This document shows positions 12,111 to 25,105 of a stretch of 64,000 nucleotides of DNA, piece by piece (within the stretch, counting starts at the first letter, position 1; every line of letters starts with the position of its first letter). The position numbers and the translations under genes are program-made. Where the stretch lies: assembly GCA_000727475.1 (NCBI GenBank), contig KL647297.1, forward strand, positions 1,707,295-1,771,294, in the 5' to 3' direction. Source of the stretch: Sarcocystis neurona (taxonomy: Eukaryota; Apicomplexa; Conoidasida; Eucoccidiorida; Sarcocystidae). Under the pieces are notes generated by a model that had not been told where the DNA came from, ran no database searches, and saw nothing but the letters and a program-made list of their open reading frames with translations.

Positions 12111-13968
12111 TCAGTTCAAAAACTGGGAAAGCCAGCGAAAGCCTGCGAAGATACGAGCAGAAAAAGCAGCAGCAGCACAGCCCCGTGTGAAAGGGCGCAA
12201 CAGCGTGTACATGACGCGAGAATCTGTTGGCAGCCCTCTTCTTCGGTAAACGCAGCCGCCACACACACACTCCCGTTCAACGACACAGGAGCAACATAAT
12301 TTTACGAAAGCAGGTGCAGCGGCACTACCAACACCGGTCAGCTCGCCCCAGCGTCTTCTAACGATCCACAACAGCTGCCTGGCGACGCCAGCGGAAGCGT
12401 AGCTCTCGCCGCCCCACTGGCAGCGCGGCAGCAGCAGCGGACCCCGGCAACAACACAGCCGCGGTCACAGCCGCAGACAGTCCAGTCTGAAAGTACCAGT
12501 AAGGCAACGAACTCCGCAGGGCCGTCTTACCTTCTGCGTAACCCATCCGCTTGATCACTGTGCACATAAATATTTCTACGGGACGGACGCCAGGCACGGG
12601 TTTCCTCTGCAAGCGTTACCAAACACACACATACACACCAACAAAATGCCTCTCTTGACCTTCTGGTTGCCCTCTGCAGGCCTCCCACACAGCTGCTTCT
12701 TCCTCATCTCTTGATCGCCGTCACACTCCAGCGTGAGCTGCTGTGCATCTCGTGGTTCCCGAGCAGACACACCCTCACGCACCCTCTCGGTGCCTGACTA
12801 ACATGTATCTATACCTCCGACGCGTATGTGTACCTGCGAGCTGCATGCCTCGCCTGCGGCATTACGCCTGCGTGCGTGTGGTACGGCTGGCGCAGGCCGT
12901 AAGCTGCTGCTGCTGTTTTGGTAACACACTCGCATGGCCGTGTTGTCTGCTCCACTTGCACCAGCACCAACTCTACCTATCTCTGAAGCTGCGTCGTCGC
13001 CCCGCTTTCATATGCTGCCTGCTGTACGGGCCGCCGCTGCTGCTGTTCCTGTGAAGGCTAAGGCTCACGCGTTCGACGATTAAACAGAGGTGACCGCATG
13101 CAGCGAAGCAGCCGCATCCACGTATGGCTGCTGCTACCCCCGTGTCCCTGCTACTGCTGTTGGAGTGCTGCAGGATACTGCTCCGCCGCGAGCGAAGGAG
13201 GCACGCGTGCTCTACTACTGTGGACGGCTTGCATTCGACTCTGTGGTGCTGCCACTGCTGTAGGTGTTGACTGGTGCTTCTGCCGAAAACGCCCCGTCAT
13301 GTTGGTGGTATTCCTGTGCTGTTGCTGCTGCTGTTCTTGCGCTCCCGCTGCCACTTACATCCTTCCCGAACGTGATATGCGAGTACAGGCCGAGCTGCTG
13401 GCGGAGTTCTTCCTCAGAAGCAGCTTGCGGTTTGTCGATCTTGTTCCCCAGGACCAGAAAAGGGACGCTAGACAGTTCCTGCGTCTCCAGTAATTGCTGC
13501 CCCACACCGTTCAGCAGTGGCAGCGGCACAAGAAGGGATACGCATTTCCAGATGGTGAGGAAGAAGAAGAAAAGTGGAGAACTATACGGAGCTGCTGACT
13601 GTATACGACGGCTGCTTCACAGGTGGCAATGCACGCCTCATGCTCCGCAGGCCACACCCTTCCGGCCAACAACAAGATCCCCTTTAACGGGCGTGTGATT
13701 ATAGACACAGACAGACTATATTGTGCGCCCAAGCCAGTCATCTTACATACAGATACGGACAGGTACTTTACTGTGGGACAATTTACCAGTCACCTCATAC
13801 ATACATATATATAATATACATATATGGACGGGTATACTGTGGTACAGTGGAGCAGTCGCCTTAGATACAGATGCGGACAGGTACTTTACTGTGGGACAAT
13901 TTACCAGTAACCCCATATATATAGATAAATATGCAGACAGGTATACTGTGGTACGACACACCAGTCCC

Positions 13969-14002
<34 letters not shown>

Positions 14003-15443
14003 ACATGTNNNNNNNNNNNNNNNNNNNNNNNNNNNNNNNNNNNNNNNNNNNNNNNNNNNNNNNNNNNNNNNNNNNNNNNNNNNNNNNNNNNNNNNNNNNN
14101 NNNNNNNNNNNNNNNNNNNNNNNNNNNNNNNNNNNNNNNNNNNNNNNNNNNNNNNNNNNNNNNNNNNNNNNNNNNNNNNNNNNNNNNNNNNNNNNNNNNN
14201 NNNNNNNNNNNNNNNNNNNNNNNNNNNNNNNNNNNNNNNNNNNNNNNNNNNNNNNNNNNNNNNNNNNNNNNNNNNNNNNNNNNNNNNNNNNNNNNNNNNN
14301 NNNNNNNNNNNNNNNNNNNNNNNNNNNNNNNNNNNNNNNNNNNNNNNNNNNNNNNNNNNNNNNNNNNNNNNNNNNNNNNNNNNNNNNNNNNNNNNNNNNN
14401 NNNNNNNNNNNNNNNNNNNNNNNNNNNNNNNNNNNNNNNNNNNNNNNNNAGGTATACTGTGGTACGACACACCACGTCCTTACTATATATATATATATAT
14501 ATATATATATGGACATGTGAGGTTACCAGTCCCTCACACATACATATAAATATACATATATATATACACATATATATATATACATATGTGTGGACAGGTA
14601 TTATATAGTGTGGCGAGAGCCTGTCGTCATTTCACTTTGACAAGGAGCAAGAGGAAGATACGTGCGTACATTAAGTTCCTCCTTCGCCTCCCTGAAGCGG
14701 CCTCTGTCGGTGGCGTCGACCATGAAGACGATCGCGTCCACCAACGCGAAGTAGTCTCGCCATATTCGCCGCGCTGCAGGCACCGCAGACCTCCGAGCAG
14801 CACCCATGCTTCACGTGGTGTACGTACACCTCAGAAACCCTGCGCCCCCCCGTGTGCTCCTCGCCCACCCACAGCGTCGTCCTCTCTTGTCGTCCCCAGG
14901 AAATGCGTGTGCAAACGGCGAAGTGTTTTCTCCCGCGTCCACACACACGGACCAGGGAGAACCCCACACCACGAACACACGCGCGCAAGTCGCTTCCTGC
15001 TACCGAGACCCGCACACACACGAAGCCGCGCCTGCGTCCGCGCTTCTTTCCGGTGTCCGTACACTGCGAAAAACGGTACACGCTGACCCCACGGCGACGA
15101 CTTTTCTCCCGTACAGCACTCCCCTGCTCTTACAAACCTCGCGCGAAGCCCGCCGAGCAGCAGGGAGCTGCTCTCTCCCAACTCTCCTGCAACACTGAAC
15201 TGGACTATTAAGGGAGCCTCCCCACGCGATACGGAGAAGAGCCGTTCTGCCCCCGCTGTGTCCAAGCTTCTTCCCGTGATCGCAGAGCACTGCAGTGCCT
15301 CCTAATCAAAAATTGGCAGCGGCTGCCTGCCGGCCTCGATAGAGCAATCGGTCTAACAAAGACAGCTCGGACACCCCTTCCTGGGGGTCCACTACTGCGT
15401 ATGTGTAAAACTATGCACACGTACGTATACACACATATATACA

Positions 15444-15476
<33 letters not shown>

Positions 15477-16157
15477 TTATACACACATACGTGTACACCA
15501 ACCCGTTGGATAAGGCCACACAGCTATCCTGATGCACGTGCGGTATAAACACTGCTACCCACACATGTACATACAGACAAACGCACACACATATAGTTAT
15601 AGATAGTACAGAGCAACTCGTTAAATAAGGCTCAGCTCTACACTGATGCGTGTGCGGTATAAACACTGCTGCCTAAAATATAGAGCGACACATCCATGTA
15701 GTGTAAGATAGACAGACACGCGCGGAGATAAACAAACAGAAAAACACTTCTCTTTCTGTACGTGCAGCAGTCTGCACAAGTGGGCACGTTCTCATGGCAG
15801 CGGGATGCGCAGCTACACGAAATATTTCAGGAACGTTTACAAGAGAGTCACGTTAAGTGAATACGTTGACGAACGACGTGTACGCGCGTGTCTGACTGTC
15901 TTCTGCTCATGAGGGCTTTCGTTCCTCGTCAACAAGACACAAGCTTCCCTATCCAAACATGCTTAAGTACACATATATATATATATATGTATGAGTGGAC
16001 GTGCGTATACGTACGTTGACCTTTCTTATAAAGATGCACGCAGGAGTGTACGGTGGAGGTAGGGGAGACTCCCGCTTAACCACCGATGTGAAGCCTGCGC
16101 AAGGACGTAAATACCTGCGACGCCGCGTACGTATACGCGTATGCGATCAGGGATACG

Positions 16158-16197
<40 letters not shown>

Positions 16198-19100
16198 AAG
16201 AGAGTGTGTGACACATGCGGGAGGCTTACGTGAAAATGTCTACGAATGAGGCGACACCGCGATTCCCCAGAAACAGACGTACAGTTGACACCAAGGAAGA
16301 ATAGTAGCCCACGGAGAAGACACGGGAAGGGCCGCACGCACGGCTAAAGAGAAAACGAGCGAGCCTCTCAGCAGCTCGAGAGGCGGCAGCAGCTGCGTCA
16401 GCGACAGAGCAACAGCGCAGAGGGCAGCCTCCGCCCCCCAGCAGGAGCAGAGAGGGCGGCAACCGAGAGAGACGGGCAGCAACAGCACGCAGGCAGCCGA
16501 ATAGGCTGCAGCAACCGCAAAAGCACGCCGCAGCAGCAGCGCAATACGCAGGGTCGGGTTGCTGCCGCTGCTGCTACAGCACCAGGCAGCAGCAGGACGC
16601 AGCAGCAGGAGACAGTAGCAGGAAGCAGCCGATGGCGTCCTTTACCCGTTTCGTGACCGCCTAAATCGAACGTTTTAAAGCAGATCTTCCCCACGATCAA
16701 CTCCTCAGAATCTGCTCGCGCAGCAGCCCCACACACAGCAGCAGCGCAGCAGCATCGAAGTAGTACAGAAACACATAACCTCCTTACATATGTATGTGCC
16801 CCACATATATATACATATATCTATATATATATATATATACGCAGATACATACATACATAAATACATACGTATGCATCCATACGAACATACACACACATGT
16901 ATGCCTACAAACGTATACACGCAGACAGACGCATAGACACACGTACAGACGCACACCCCTACACACCCACACATCTACTTGCGTGATCGCGTAAACCCAG
17001 AAGGTCCCTTATATGCGCCGACGTAGGTATAAATATGGAGAGCGAGAGAGGGGGAGTGCAGCAGCAGAGGATTTGCTAATTTTCTGTTGTGCAGACGGCA
17101 TGTCTGCAAGCAGCTGGGTATTCCCGTTATCAAGCAGGACTCTCCAACTGCCGAGGGTCAAGTGCGGAGGTGAACTCCTTGCAGTTACGCAGCAGCGTGC
17201 GCGCGCATATCTCAGGAAGTCTACATACAGTACCAGCAAGTACACAGGCAGGCGCCGTGCAGATGCGCAAGATGCTCCTGTCCGCGAGAAGAAGAAAACG
17301 ACACACGAGAAGAATAAATTATTCTGCGTCGTGCTATCGAGAGATATTTTTAGTCGCGAACCGGTCTCATGTGCGTATCCGTTTGCGTCCGCACACATGC
17401 GTCTGCGCGAGTACACAACTGCAGGAATACTTCCCGGAAAACTGCGGATCTGCACGAGTACCTACCTGCTGCAAGCGTGTACACGTCTGCAGTCGTACAC
17501 CCCTGCACACGTTTCACGGTAGTAGTAGCAGCAGTCGTAGTAGTAGTAGCAGTAGCATTAGTGGTAATAGTAAGCTTAGGAGTACTAGTGCTCGTAACAG
17601 TGCTAGTAGTAGTAGAAGTAGGTACGTCCACGCGCACGAGCACCCATCACCTGGTGATGCGGTCTACTGCCAGCAACGTATACATGTTTGTCGTTGTACG
17701 AGTCTACACATATCTTTGGACATGTAGTACTGGTAGTAGTAGTAGTAGTAATGGTAGTAGTAGTGGGAGTAGTAGTAATAGTAGTTAGTAGATTTACGCG
17801 CCCGCGCACACGCATCGTCTGGCGAAGCAGTCTACCAGCAGCAGCGACCTCCCAGGGCTTCAAATCTGCCCGGCATATGCCCCTACGGAGACCGAGAGAC
17901 TGCGAGACGCCGGCGACCGGGCGCGCGCGAGACACGCGGTTGGCGTGTACACACAAAAATACGCATGCAGGAAAGGGGAGACGGAGACACAAAAGGAGAA
18001 AAAGGCGGTTCTGCTGTAGGTGTGTACGTGTCTCCACGGATAGACGACCCCACCGACAGAGAGGCCGGCACCCGCCACAGCGGCGCTGCTGCTGTGCGCG
18101 CGTACCCCGCCGCAGCGCTCTCTGAAAGTGCGCAAAAAGTGTGGGGTCTACTTGCAACAGCGCACACCTGCATTCCTCTGCTTCTCGTGTGTGTGTGGTG
18201 TCTATGCACCTGCAGACATAGACGTGGAGAACACGCATGCATAAATATATTTATATATACGCACCTGCAGCAGTGCGACGTTTTCAGCAACACAGCTACA
18301 GATCACAGACCTCAACAAAGCGGTGGCACAGACATACACACACACACACACATACACAGAGCTACAGCAATAGAGGAACGCCTGCAGTACTAAGTCCAGC
18401 TTCTGCAATGTATATGTACATATATATATATATATATGTGAGCTACAGCAATCGACGAAGGCCAGCAGGAGTCAGTCCAGCTAAAGTAATGCCTAGGTAC
18501 ACATATATATAGTACATCTGCAAAGTCGAAGATCTACATTCATCCACACCCAATCTTCTTATATTTCCACAGTAGGACTATACCTTCACTACTACATATA
18601 TATACGTATAAACTACTGTGTGTACAGGAATAGATGAACAATCCTATACGTACAGCAATATATGTGCACCATTATATATCTGCAGGAGCACGCATACACT
18701 TATCACCTCTACAGTAATAAACAGCAATATTTCTACAGTCATATATACATATATATGTATATATATATATCGTAGTACATCTATGATAATATGTATGAGA
18801 CTACAATAAAAATAATGTAGAAAGTGTAGTCAACATGTACGGTAATATATGTAGAGTATTATGTATGCAGTAACAGCTGCACACTATCACATCTACGCTA
18901 GCGTATATATATAATATATAATATTACATATAATATATATATCGCAGTATTTCTGCATATATACATATGTGTATATGATTGTTTGTATAAAGTAGAACTT
19001 TTGTCCACAGTATCGAATCTCTCGAATATAAGCAATTCCACACGTTTACGTCTGGGGACACATATACTTCGTAATACACACACACACACACACACGCAGC

Positions 19101-22100
19101 TGAATGTAGGCAGTCGTGTACATATACATACATTAATATATATATATAAATATGTGCAGCAACACCGCATCAGTCTTAACACATACGCAGTCGGGGACGC
19201 ATGCAGTTGTCGAAGTAGTGGATGCACTTCCTGCAAGGGACTCTCCTGAACGCCGGCGGATAACTGCAGTGTTGTTACGCTATCGACCGCAGTTGAAACT
19301 CAACAGGAAAGTAAGTACGAGCAAAGAGGTGCACTTCTGGCAAATCTCTGAACAAGAAAACATTCGCAGATGATCGCCTTTTCGGGCTCCTTCACCAGCA
19401 AAACCAGAAAATCACACCCGTAGGGGCCTACAGCTGCTACTTTTCCACTGCAGTTTAAGCCGACGGCGTCGCCACCCACACAGGCTTGCAGTCCGACAGA
19501 TAGTTACGGAGAGGTGCATCGCAAAGACGTGTCACGCCGCCGCCTCACAAAAAAAAACTTGCGCGCGTATGAGTTGCTCAAGAAAACGGAGAACAAACTT
19601 TTTCTCGTAAGCTGAATGGAGACAAAGTAATCTACTGTTGCTGTTGCTGTTGCTGCTCTTGCTGCACGCGCACCCCCCCCCCTCTCTCTGAAAGCACTGC
19701 TGCTGCTCCACTGCTGCTGTGGAGGAATGCTGTTGCTGCGGCGCTCTCGTCCCGCTGCTGGTGGCATCCTGTCGAACGCTGCTGTGCCTTTGCGGTTGCT
19801 GGCTTCACGCGATGAAAAACTCGCGCGCTGCTCGTTCTCTTCGCTGCTGCACCTGCGTTGGCCGCTGATGCTGCCTTCGCATCTCTGACTCTGAAGCGTC
19901 TCTCACTCTGCTGCTGCTTCTCTCCTTGTGGCTGCTTGTCTGCTTCTGTTGATGCTTCTCTGCTTCTGCTGCTGCTTCTGCTGCTTACGAGGATGCAGGG
20001 TAGGAACATGCTGGGCGACGCGGTCATCCTTGAGCATGTGCAGCAGCGTAGTCTTCCCTGCGTTATCTAGACCGAGGAAGAGAATCCGAGCATTTTTGCG
20101 GGAGAGCCCTAAATACCCAAGTAAATCTCTGAACCTGCACAGCAGGAGCAGCAGAAGCCGCATCCGCGACGAACCAGTAACAAGAACGCCTGGGAAGTAG
20201 GAGTCGCCACAGCAGCAGCAGCAGCGAAGGTGCAGCAGCAGCAGCGCGGCCAGCAAGCAGCTCGGCCGCAGCAGCGAGAGCTGAGATAGAAGAGCCGCAG
20301 CAGTAGCAGGCGCAGCAGCAGACCCAGCCAGCGAAGTCGCCGTTGCTGCAGCGGCGAAGTCGCACCGTCGACAGCAGCCATGTGGCGCGGGAGCCACACC
20401 AGCGAAGCAGCAGCAACAGCAGCGGCGGCACCAGCAGCAGTGGCACACCGAGCAGCAGTGGCAGCCCCAGCTGCAGGAGCAGCACCACCACCACTACCTG
20501 CAGTCACAGTTTCTTCAGCAACCGTAGCAGAAGACGCAGGCCACTTGGCTGCAGCTCTTCCACGAGCAGCAGAGATATGAGCAGTAGCTGCTAGAGGACT
20601 ACCCTATAAGGAGAGGTTGTTGCCGCTTGGTCTGTCTGTAGATGGCCACTGCAATGTGGGATGGCACCCGTCGTGTTGCGAGCGGTCCAACAGCGGTCAG
20701 AGGCATTAACGAACTGGCCGCTGGCCGCTACATATACACTTCTCTCGAATACGCGCAGCACTTCGGGACGTGGAGACACCATGAACGGCCGGAGCACGGC
20801 AGCAACAACACAACCACCACCAGCAACCTCCACACGCAGCAGAGACAGCGCTGCTGTATACCAAAAAGAGAAGTCACCGTCCACGCAACACAGTAGCAGC
20901 AGTTCTCGAAAGACGCAGCATGTGGAAGCTGCGGCACGTCGAAGGCGCGGCACGTGAGAAAGGCGGCGCAGTCTACCCGCCAGCGGTATGGGAGGTGGCA
21001 GGAAACACCTCTTCGAACGCAGGCGCGGCAACACGCAAAGCGAAGACGACCAGAAGACGTGCCGACCAGACCGCAGCACAGCTGCGTCTTCTCCCATGGA
21101 AGAAACACGAGGACGATCTGCCACATGGTGTGGGGTACATGCAGCTGCGAGAAGTGTTCACCCCCCGTACGAGGGACGACTAGGGGCACACCGGCACGGG
21201 CTGTTTGAACGTACTCCTCCAGCGACTAAACTCCTCTTGAGGACGCAAATGCTGCTCTCCAGCTTTTGTCAAACCTCAAAGAAAACGGGAAAGCGGTATA
21301 CCACTGACACGTATATCACATACATGTATATATAAAGGAAACGTTAAATACACCTGTACATGTATGTGGGTATGCGATTGACATGTGTACACTTATACGT
21401 ATACACATACGTATAAATATATATACATAGTGAAGGCACGCAAAGTATGTCTACACGTGTATACAAGTGACATCCGTACACACATACATGTACATATATA
21501 TATATATGCATAAAGGACACGTAGAATACACCTGTATACGTGTAGAGGCATACACACATACACATGCATATATATATATATATACGTGTGGACAGAAAGA
21601 AGTGGGGAACACGCATGCCTGCAAGGCTGCGGATGGCAGCCTCGTCTACATACGTCTACACAGATACGGATAGACGCATTCGTACAGACATAGGTGGTAC
21701 GCATGCCGCCGGGTGCGACACAGAGGAGGGGAAGAGTCATTGCGACTTCAACAAAAGGACACCCCGCCTTCCTCCCAAAACAGCTATTCTACGGAGCAAA
21801 GCCAGACTCCTACACATATGACAGGCACTCGAGAAGTGGTAATAGAACTCCTGGTATTCGTGCTCGTTGGCGTGGGAGTCCGCACAGCAGCAAATAATTT
21901 GCTGCCGCGGGCTGCTGGCGACCACGAGACAGCCAGCGTTACTACTGCTGTTGCCACTGCGTGTGGAGGTCGCGCCCTTCCGTTTGCTGCTGCTGGAATT
22001 TGCTGCCTTCCTCGGGCGCAACACGTGCTGCGGCGTGTCACTTTTCTCCCGCGCTGCAGCTGGGGCGCCCGCAACGCGTTCCACCGCCTGCCCGACTTTC

Positions 22101-25100
22101 TACGACTGAAGCTGGGGGAAGCACAACTTTCTAGCTTCGGTTTACGCCTTTGCTGCGCTACGTTTAGGAAGGCTGCGGCAGACGCAGCTGCCATTGCCCT
22201 GCTGCTGCCGCTCCTGCTGATGCCGCTCCTGCTGGTGCCGCTCCCGCTGCTACCGCTCCTGCAGCTCTCCCTCCTGCTGCTGTTGTTACGACGCGGGGAC
22301 TGTAGGGGTGCGCTTCGTTAGTGCGAGGCTATGCAACTGTCGCTACTGCTGGAGCAAAGTCACACACGTGCTGCAACCCAACGCATGCAGTTGCTGCTGT
22401 TTCCCCGTTTCCTCTGCAACCCCCTGCCACCCCTGCTGCCGCTACCCCTGCTCCGTCCGCGCCCTCTGAGTCGCTCGCGGGAACGGCGTGCTGCAACTGT
22501 GTGGAGTGTCACGCCGGTGCTGCGCAGCTCCCGAGACTCCGCGCGTTTCTGCGGCTCTCAGAAAGCAGCTCTGCTGCTGCTGCATAGCTGGTAGAGAAGC
22601 TTGTCTTTAACTCTCTGTCAGTGCGGCTGGTGCTTCTCCTCGAGGCGGGACTACGAAGCAGCAGCAGCGCATGAACGTGAAGCAGCAGCAGGGTGCTTGA
22701 ACGAGTCCGCTTCTTCCGACCTCCTGGCTGCACGGCTCAAGAGTTCCTCCCCCTCGGCGGTGTGTCACTTCACCCAGTGTTCGCCTAGAAGTGACTGCTA
22801 CTTGTGGGCGTCCCCCTCGCATATGTGTGTGTGTACGCGCTACACACATACATATACATACATGTATGTGGGTGTGAGCACGAATCTATCTCTACTGCTA
22901 CGCACGTGCACGTGTGTTGATCTGACGAGCCACAACAGAGAGAAGGAGCTACGTCGCAGGCAGGTGATGGGGTGCGTCTCCGAGCGTGCACCTCTCCGAA
23001 GGTTCTTCTTCTCATCGAACGCGCTGAGAAGTTCTCTGCGTAGCAAGAAGACGCACTACGCTGCCCTACGCTCTTTCCCCGGCCTCGAGCTGTGCAGACC
23101 GCTACAATACGCATATACATACACGCACCCACCACGAGCAGACGCGCACAGCACTGTTCCTCTGCCTGTGTCTGTCTGTCTATCCCTCTACACACGCAGC
23201 AGCAGCAGCTGGGTGGCTGGTTGCTGCGAGAGCATGCACGGAGTCAGACACACGTATCGCACGGGGTGTACACACACACAACACCGCTCGTCTGTGTGTG
23301 GGAATATATACGAGTGTCCACACATGTCCACAGCAGTACGACAAGCAGCAAGAAGGCAGCAAACGTGGAGCTCGGCCACTGAACTGCACCTCTGGCGCGA
23401 CGCCTCTGCTGTTGCACCGTCTCTTCCTTTCCCTGAGCTCATAAAGTCTGGCAAGCGGCAGCACTCTTCCGGCCACCTTCCTGTGTGAGTGGCTCTCTCG
23501 CGCTCTCTCCATACTACACATATACACCTGCATGCGCAGCAACTTCCCTCCCCACACGTCAACAACCTATCTGACGCAGCCGTCCAGCAGCACTGACTTC
23601 TACGTGTGGACCCCGTTTCTGCCGCAGGCGGCTCTCCACCGCCCCCCCCCTCTCCCTTCTTCACGTCGTTAGACGCAGCAGCGCGCTCCCGTCTCGTCCT
23701 CTCTCTGACGCTCTTCTCGCACGTGTGTCTCTCTCTGTCTTTCGCTCCTTGACACCATCTACACGTCCTACACGTCCATACAACATATATATGGAGATAT
23801 ATGCATATTGACGCATGCACACGGAGGTCCACAGTAGTGCTACCAGTTCTCTGTGTGTCTTTTCTGCGTCACGTGAACGCAGAGACACGCTGGTGCAAAG
23901 GGTGAGGGGTCTGCCGGAGCAATTCATATTTGTAAGAAGCCGGAACTCCATCACGCAGCTACAGAGACAGAGCTACGATCCTGTCTCTCGCGCGTATATA
24001 GGGGCGGTAGCGACAGGTACACAGAAAGGGAGGAGAAGAAGAAGAGACACCCTGTTAGGGAGATATGAGTCCCCCAGCGCTGTCCTCGGCAAGTTTGCCG
24101 CGCAGACTTGGCTCTGGAGAGAGTGTGAAGCGGGCGTAGTATGCTGGGGGACGTTGAAGAAGGAGAGGAACGCAGCCACATTTACCCCAGACAGCTGCTA
24201 TTGAACGCGCGTGCATGGGGAAGAAACGTAGGGTGTACACGTGATACAAGAGAGGCCACCGGTGGGTACACGTAGATACGTGTATGCACGTCTATTAGAC
24301 ACGTACGAATATTTAGTACAGAGGGAAGTCGGCGCGCCTTTGCATGGGAGGGAGGTCGGACAAGACCGCAGGACGTCACGGAACGCGGGAGACAGCAACG
24401 CAAGAAACAGGGAGCCGGGAGACAGGAAGGCGGGAGACGGGACGGCTGCAGGCAGGAGCGCGGGAGACACGAAGGCGGGAGACACGAAGGCGGCAGACAT
24501 GAAGGCGGGAGACGGGAAGTCACGCGGGCAGAGTCTCCCCAGGTATGAGACTGCGCGTGCTGCTGCAGCGCGCGGGCAGAAGCAACAGATTTCCCACGGA
24601 GGCGGGTGCTGCGGCGACACGTACGCAGGCGGTGCAGCCATAACCGTGTACCAACAGCAGCAGCAACAAGACGCGTGCCTACAGAGCTGAGCCTGCCGCA
24701 CCCAGACTGCTAGTGTGCGGCAGCAGCGAAGTTACGACGAGGCAGCACAGCAGCCATAACAGTCCAAGTGAAGGAGGAACGGGCGAAGAGAAGGAAAACA
24801 GTGTGTGTATGTGTGTGTGAGGGTATGTGTCAAGGTGGCGCCAGCAGCTGCTGCGTGTGGAGAAGACAGCAGCAAGAAATACTGCACCAGTGGCAGCAGC
24901 TTTGCAGCAGCCGCTGCGGACAAGAGGACAGGCAAAGTGGTGTTCTGGGGCACACGTTTGTAGAGTGAATTACATAGGGAGAGTGGATATGTGTGAGCGT
25001 AAGCGCAGGAGTACGGGAGCACACCAGCGGCGAGTGTGTGGGGTGCTGCCGTGCGTGAGTGGGTAACGCCTCACAGGAGGGGACCTACCAGTTAATAAAA

Positions 25101-25105
25101 AACAT
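12111..25105 (-). CDS. SAR1: SAR1, small GTPase of the COPII coat
   Basis: Complete gene, seven exons on the minus strand: 25105-25089, 20134-19989, 16711-16646, 14773-14670, 13496-13359, 12606-12531, 12142-12111. They sum to 579 nt, i.e. 192 aa plus stop, the normal Sar1 length, and every junction is GT..AG and in phase. The protein starts [16 protein letters not shown], the amphipathic helix that inserts into the ER membrane. It then shows the P-loop GLDNAGKT, effector-loop PTLHPHSEEL, switch II DLGGHETA (catalytic His of Sar1), NKID, and the C-terminus [10 protein letters not shown]. Sar1 recruits Sec23/24 to ER exit sites. The first exon is only 17 nt (MFFIN plus two bases of Trp) and is separated by a 4954-nt intron. 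It was identified by exact agreement with the expected N-terminus, followed by GTAGGT. Introns 2-6 are 3277, 1872, 1173, 752 and 388 nt. Intron 4 holds the assembly gap. No nested gene is supported inside the introns. Confidence 0.97.
13735..14570. repeat. AT-rich tandem array interrupted by assembly gap (SAR1 intron 4)
   Basis: Two long near-identical stretches containing GGACAGGTACTTTACTGTGG and ACAATTTACCAGT begin near 13751 and 13869, 118 bp apart. Shorter related units with GGTATACTGTGGTACGACAC occur at about 13827, 13936 and, beyond the gap, 14451. Each is followed by a (TA)n block and GGACATGT or similar. The gap therefore sits inside the array, and the true copy number is unknown. Confidence 0.85.
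14009..14449. other. Assembly gap (441 N)
   Basis: Continuous run of N inside a tandem array and inside SAR1 intron 4. It does not affect the SAR1 coding exons. Translations that read through it are meaningless. Confidence 1.
15499..15672. repeat. Two-copy tandem duplication, unit about 115 bp
   Basis: CAACCCGTTGGATAAGGC at 15499 and CAACTCGTTAAATAAGGC at 15614 start two copies. Both go on through TGATGCACGTGCGGTATA / TGATGCGTGTGCGGTATA and AACACTGCT. A (CATA)n run lies just upstream at about 15440-15472. Located in SAR1 intron 3. Confidence 0.8.
17517..17790. repeat. AGT/TAG trinucleotide-rich stretch
   Basis: Imperfect (AGT)n runs at about 17519-17625 and 17728-17788, separated by a short unique piece. 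This is unlike the CAG family that dominates the window. Located in SAR1 intron 2. Confidence 0.7.
24415..24520. repeat. Short tandem repeat, unit about 15 bp (GGCGGGAGACACGAA)
   Basis: Six or seven imperfect copies of a purine-rich 15-mer (GGCGGGAGACACGAA and variants). The region lies in SAR1 intron 1. Its reading frames give regular peptide repeats on both strands, but nothing else suggests coding. Confidence 0.75.

Noticed and set aside
13723..14608. Open frames passing through the N run
   Set aside because: They exist only because N codons were not treated as stops. The real flanks are TA-rich repeat.
22601..23832. Long frames on both strands inside SAR1 intron 1 (295 and 214 codons)
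   Set aside because: No domain, no matching splice pairs, and composition typical of mixed repeat and spacer DNA. A nested gene is not supported.
24415..24520. Regular short repeats considered as a CRISPR array
   Set aside because: Units are contiguous 15-mers without spacers, and the organism is eukaryotic.
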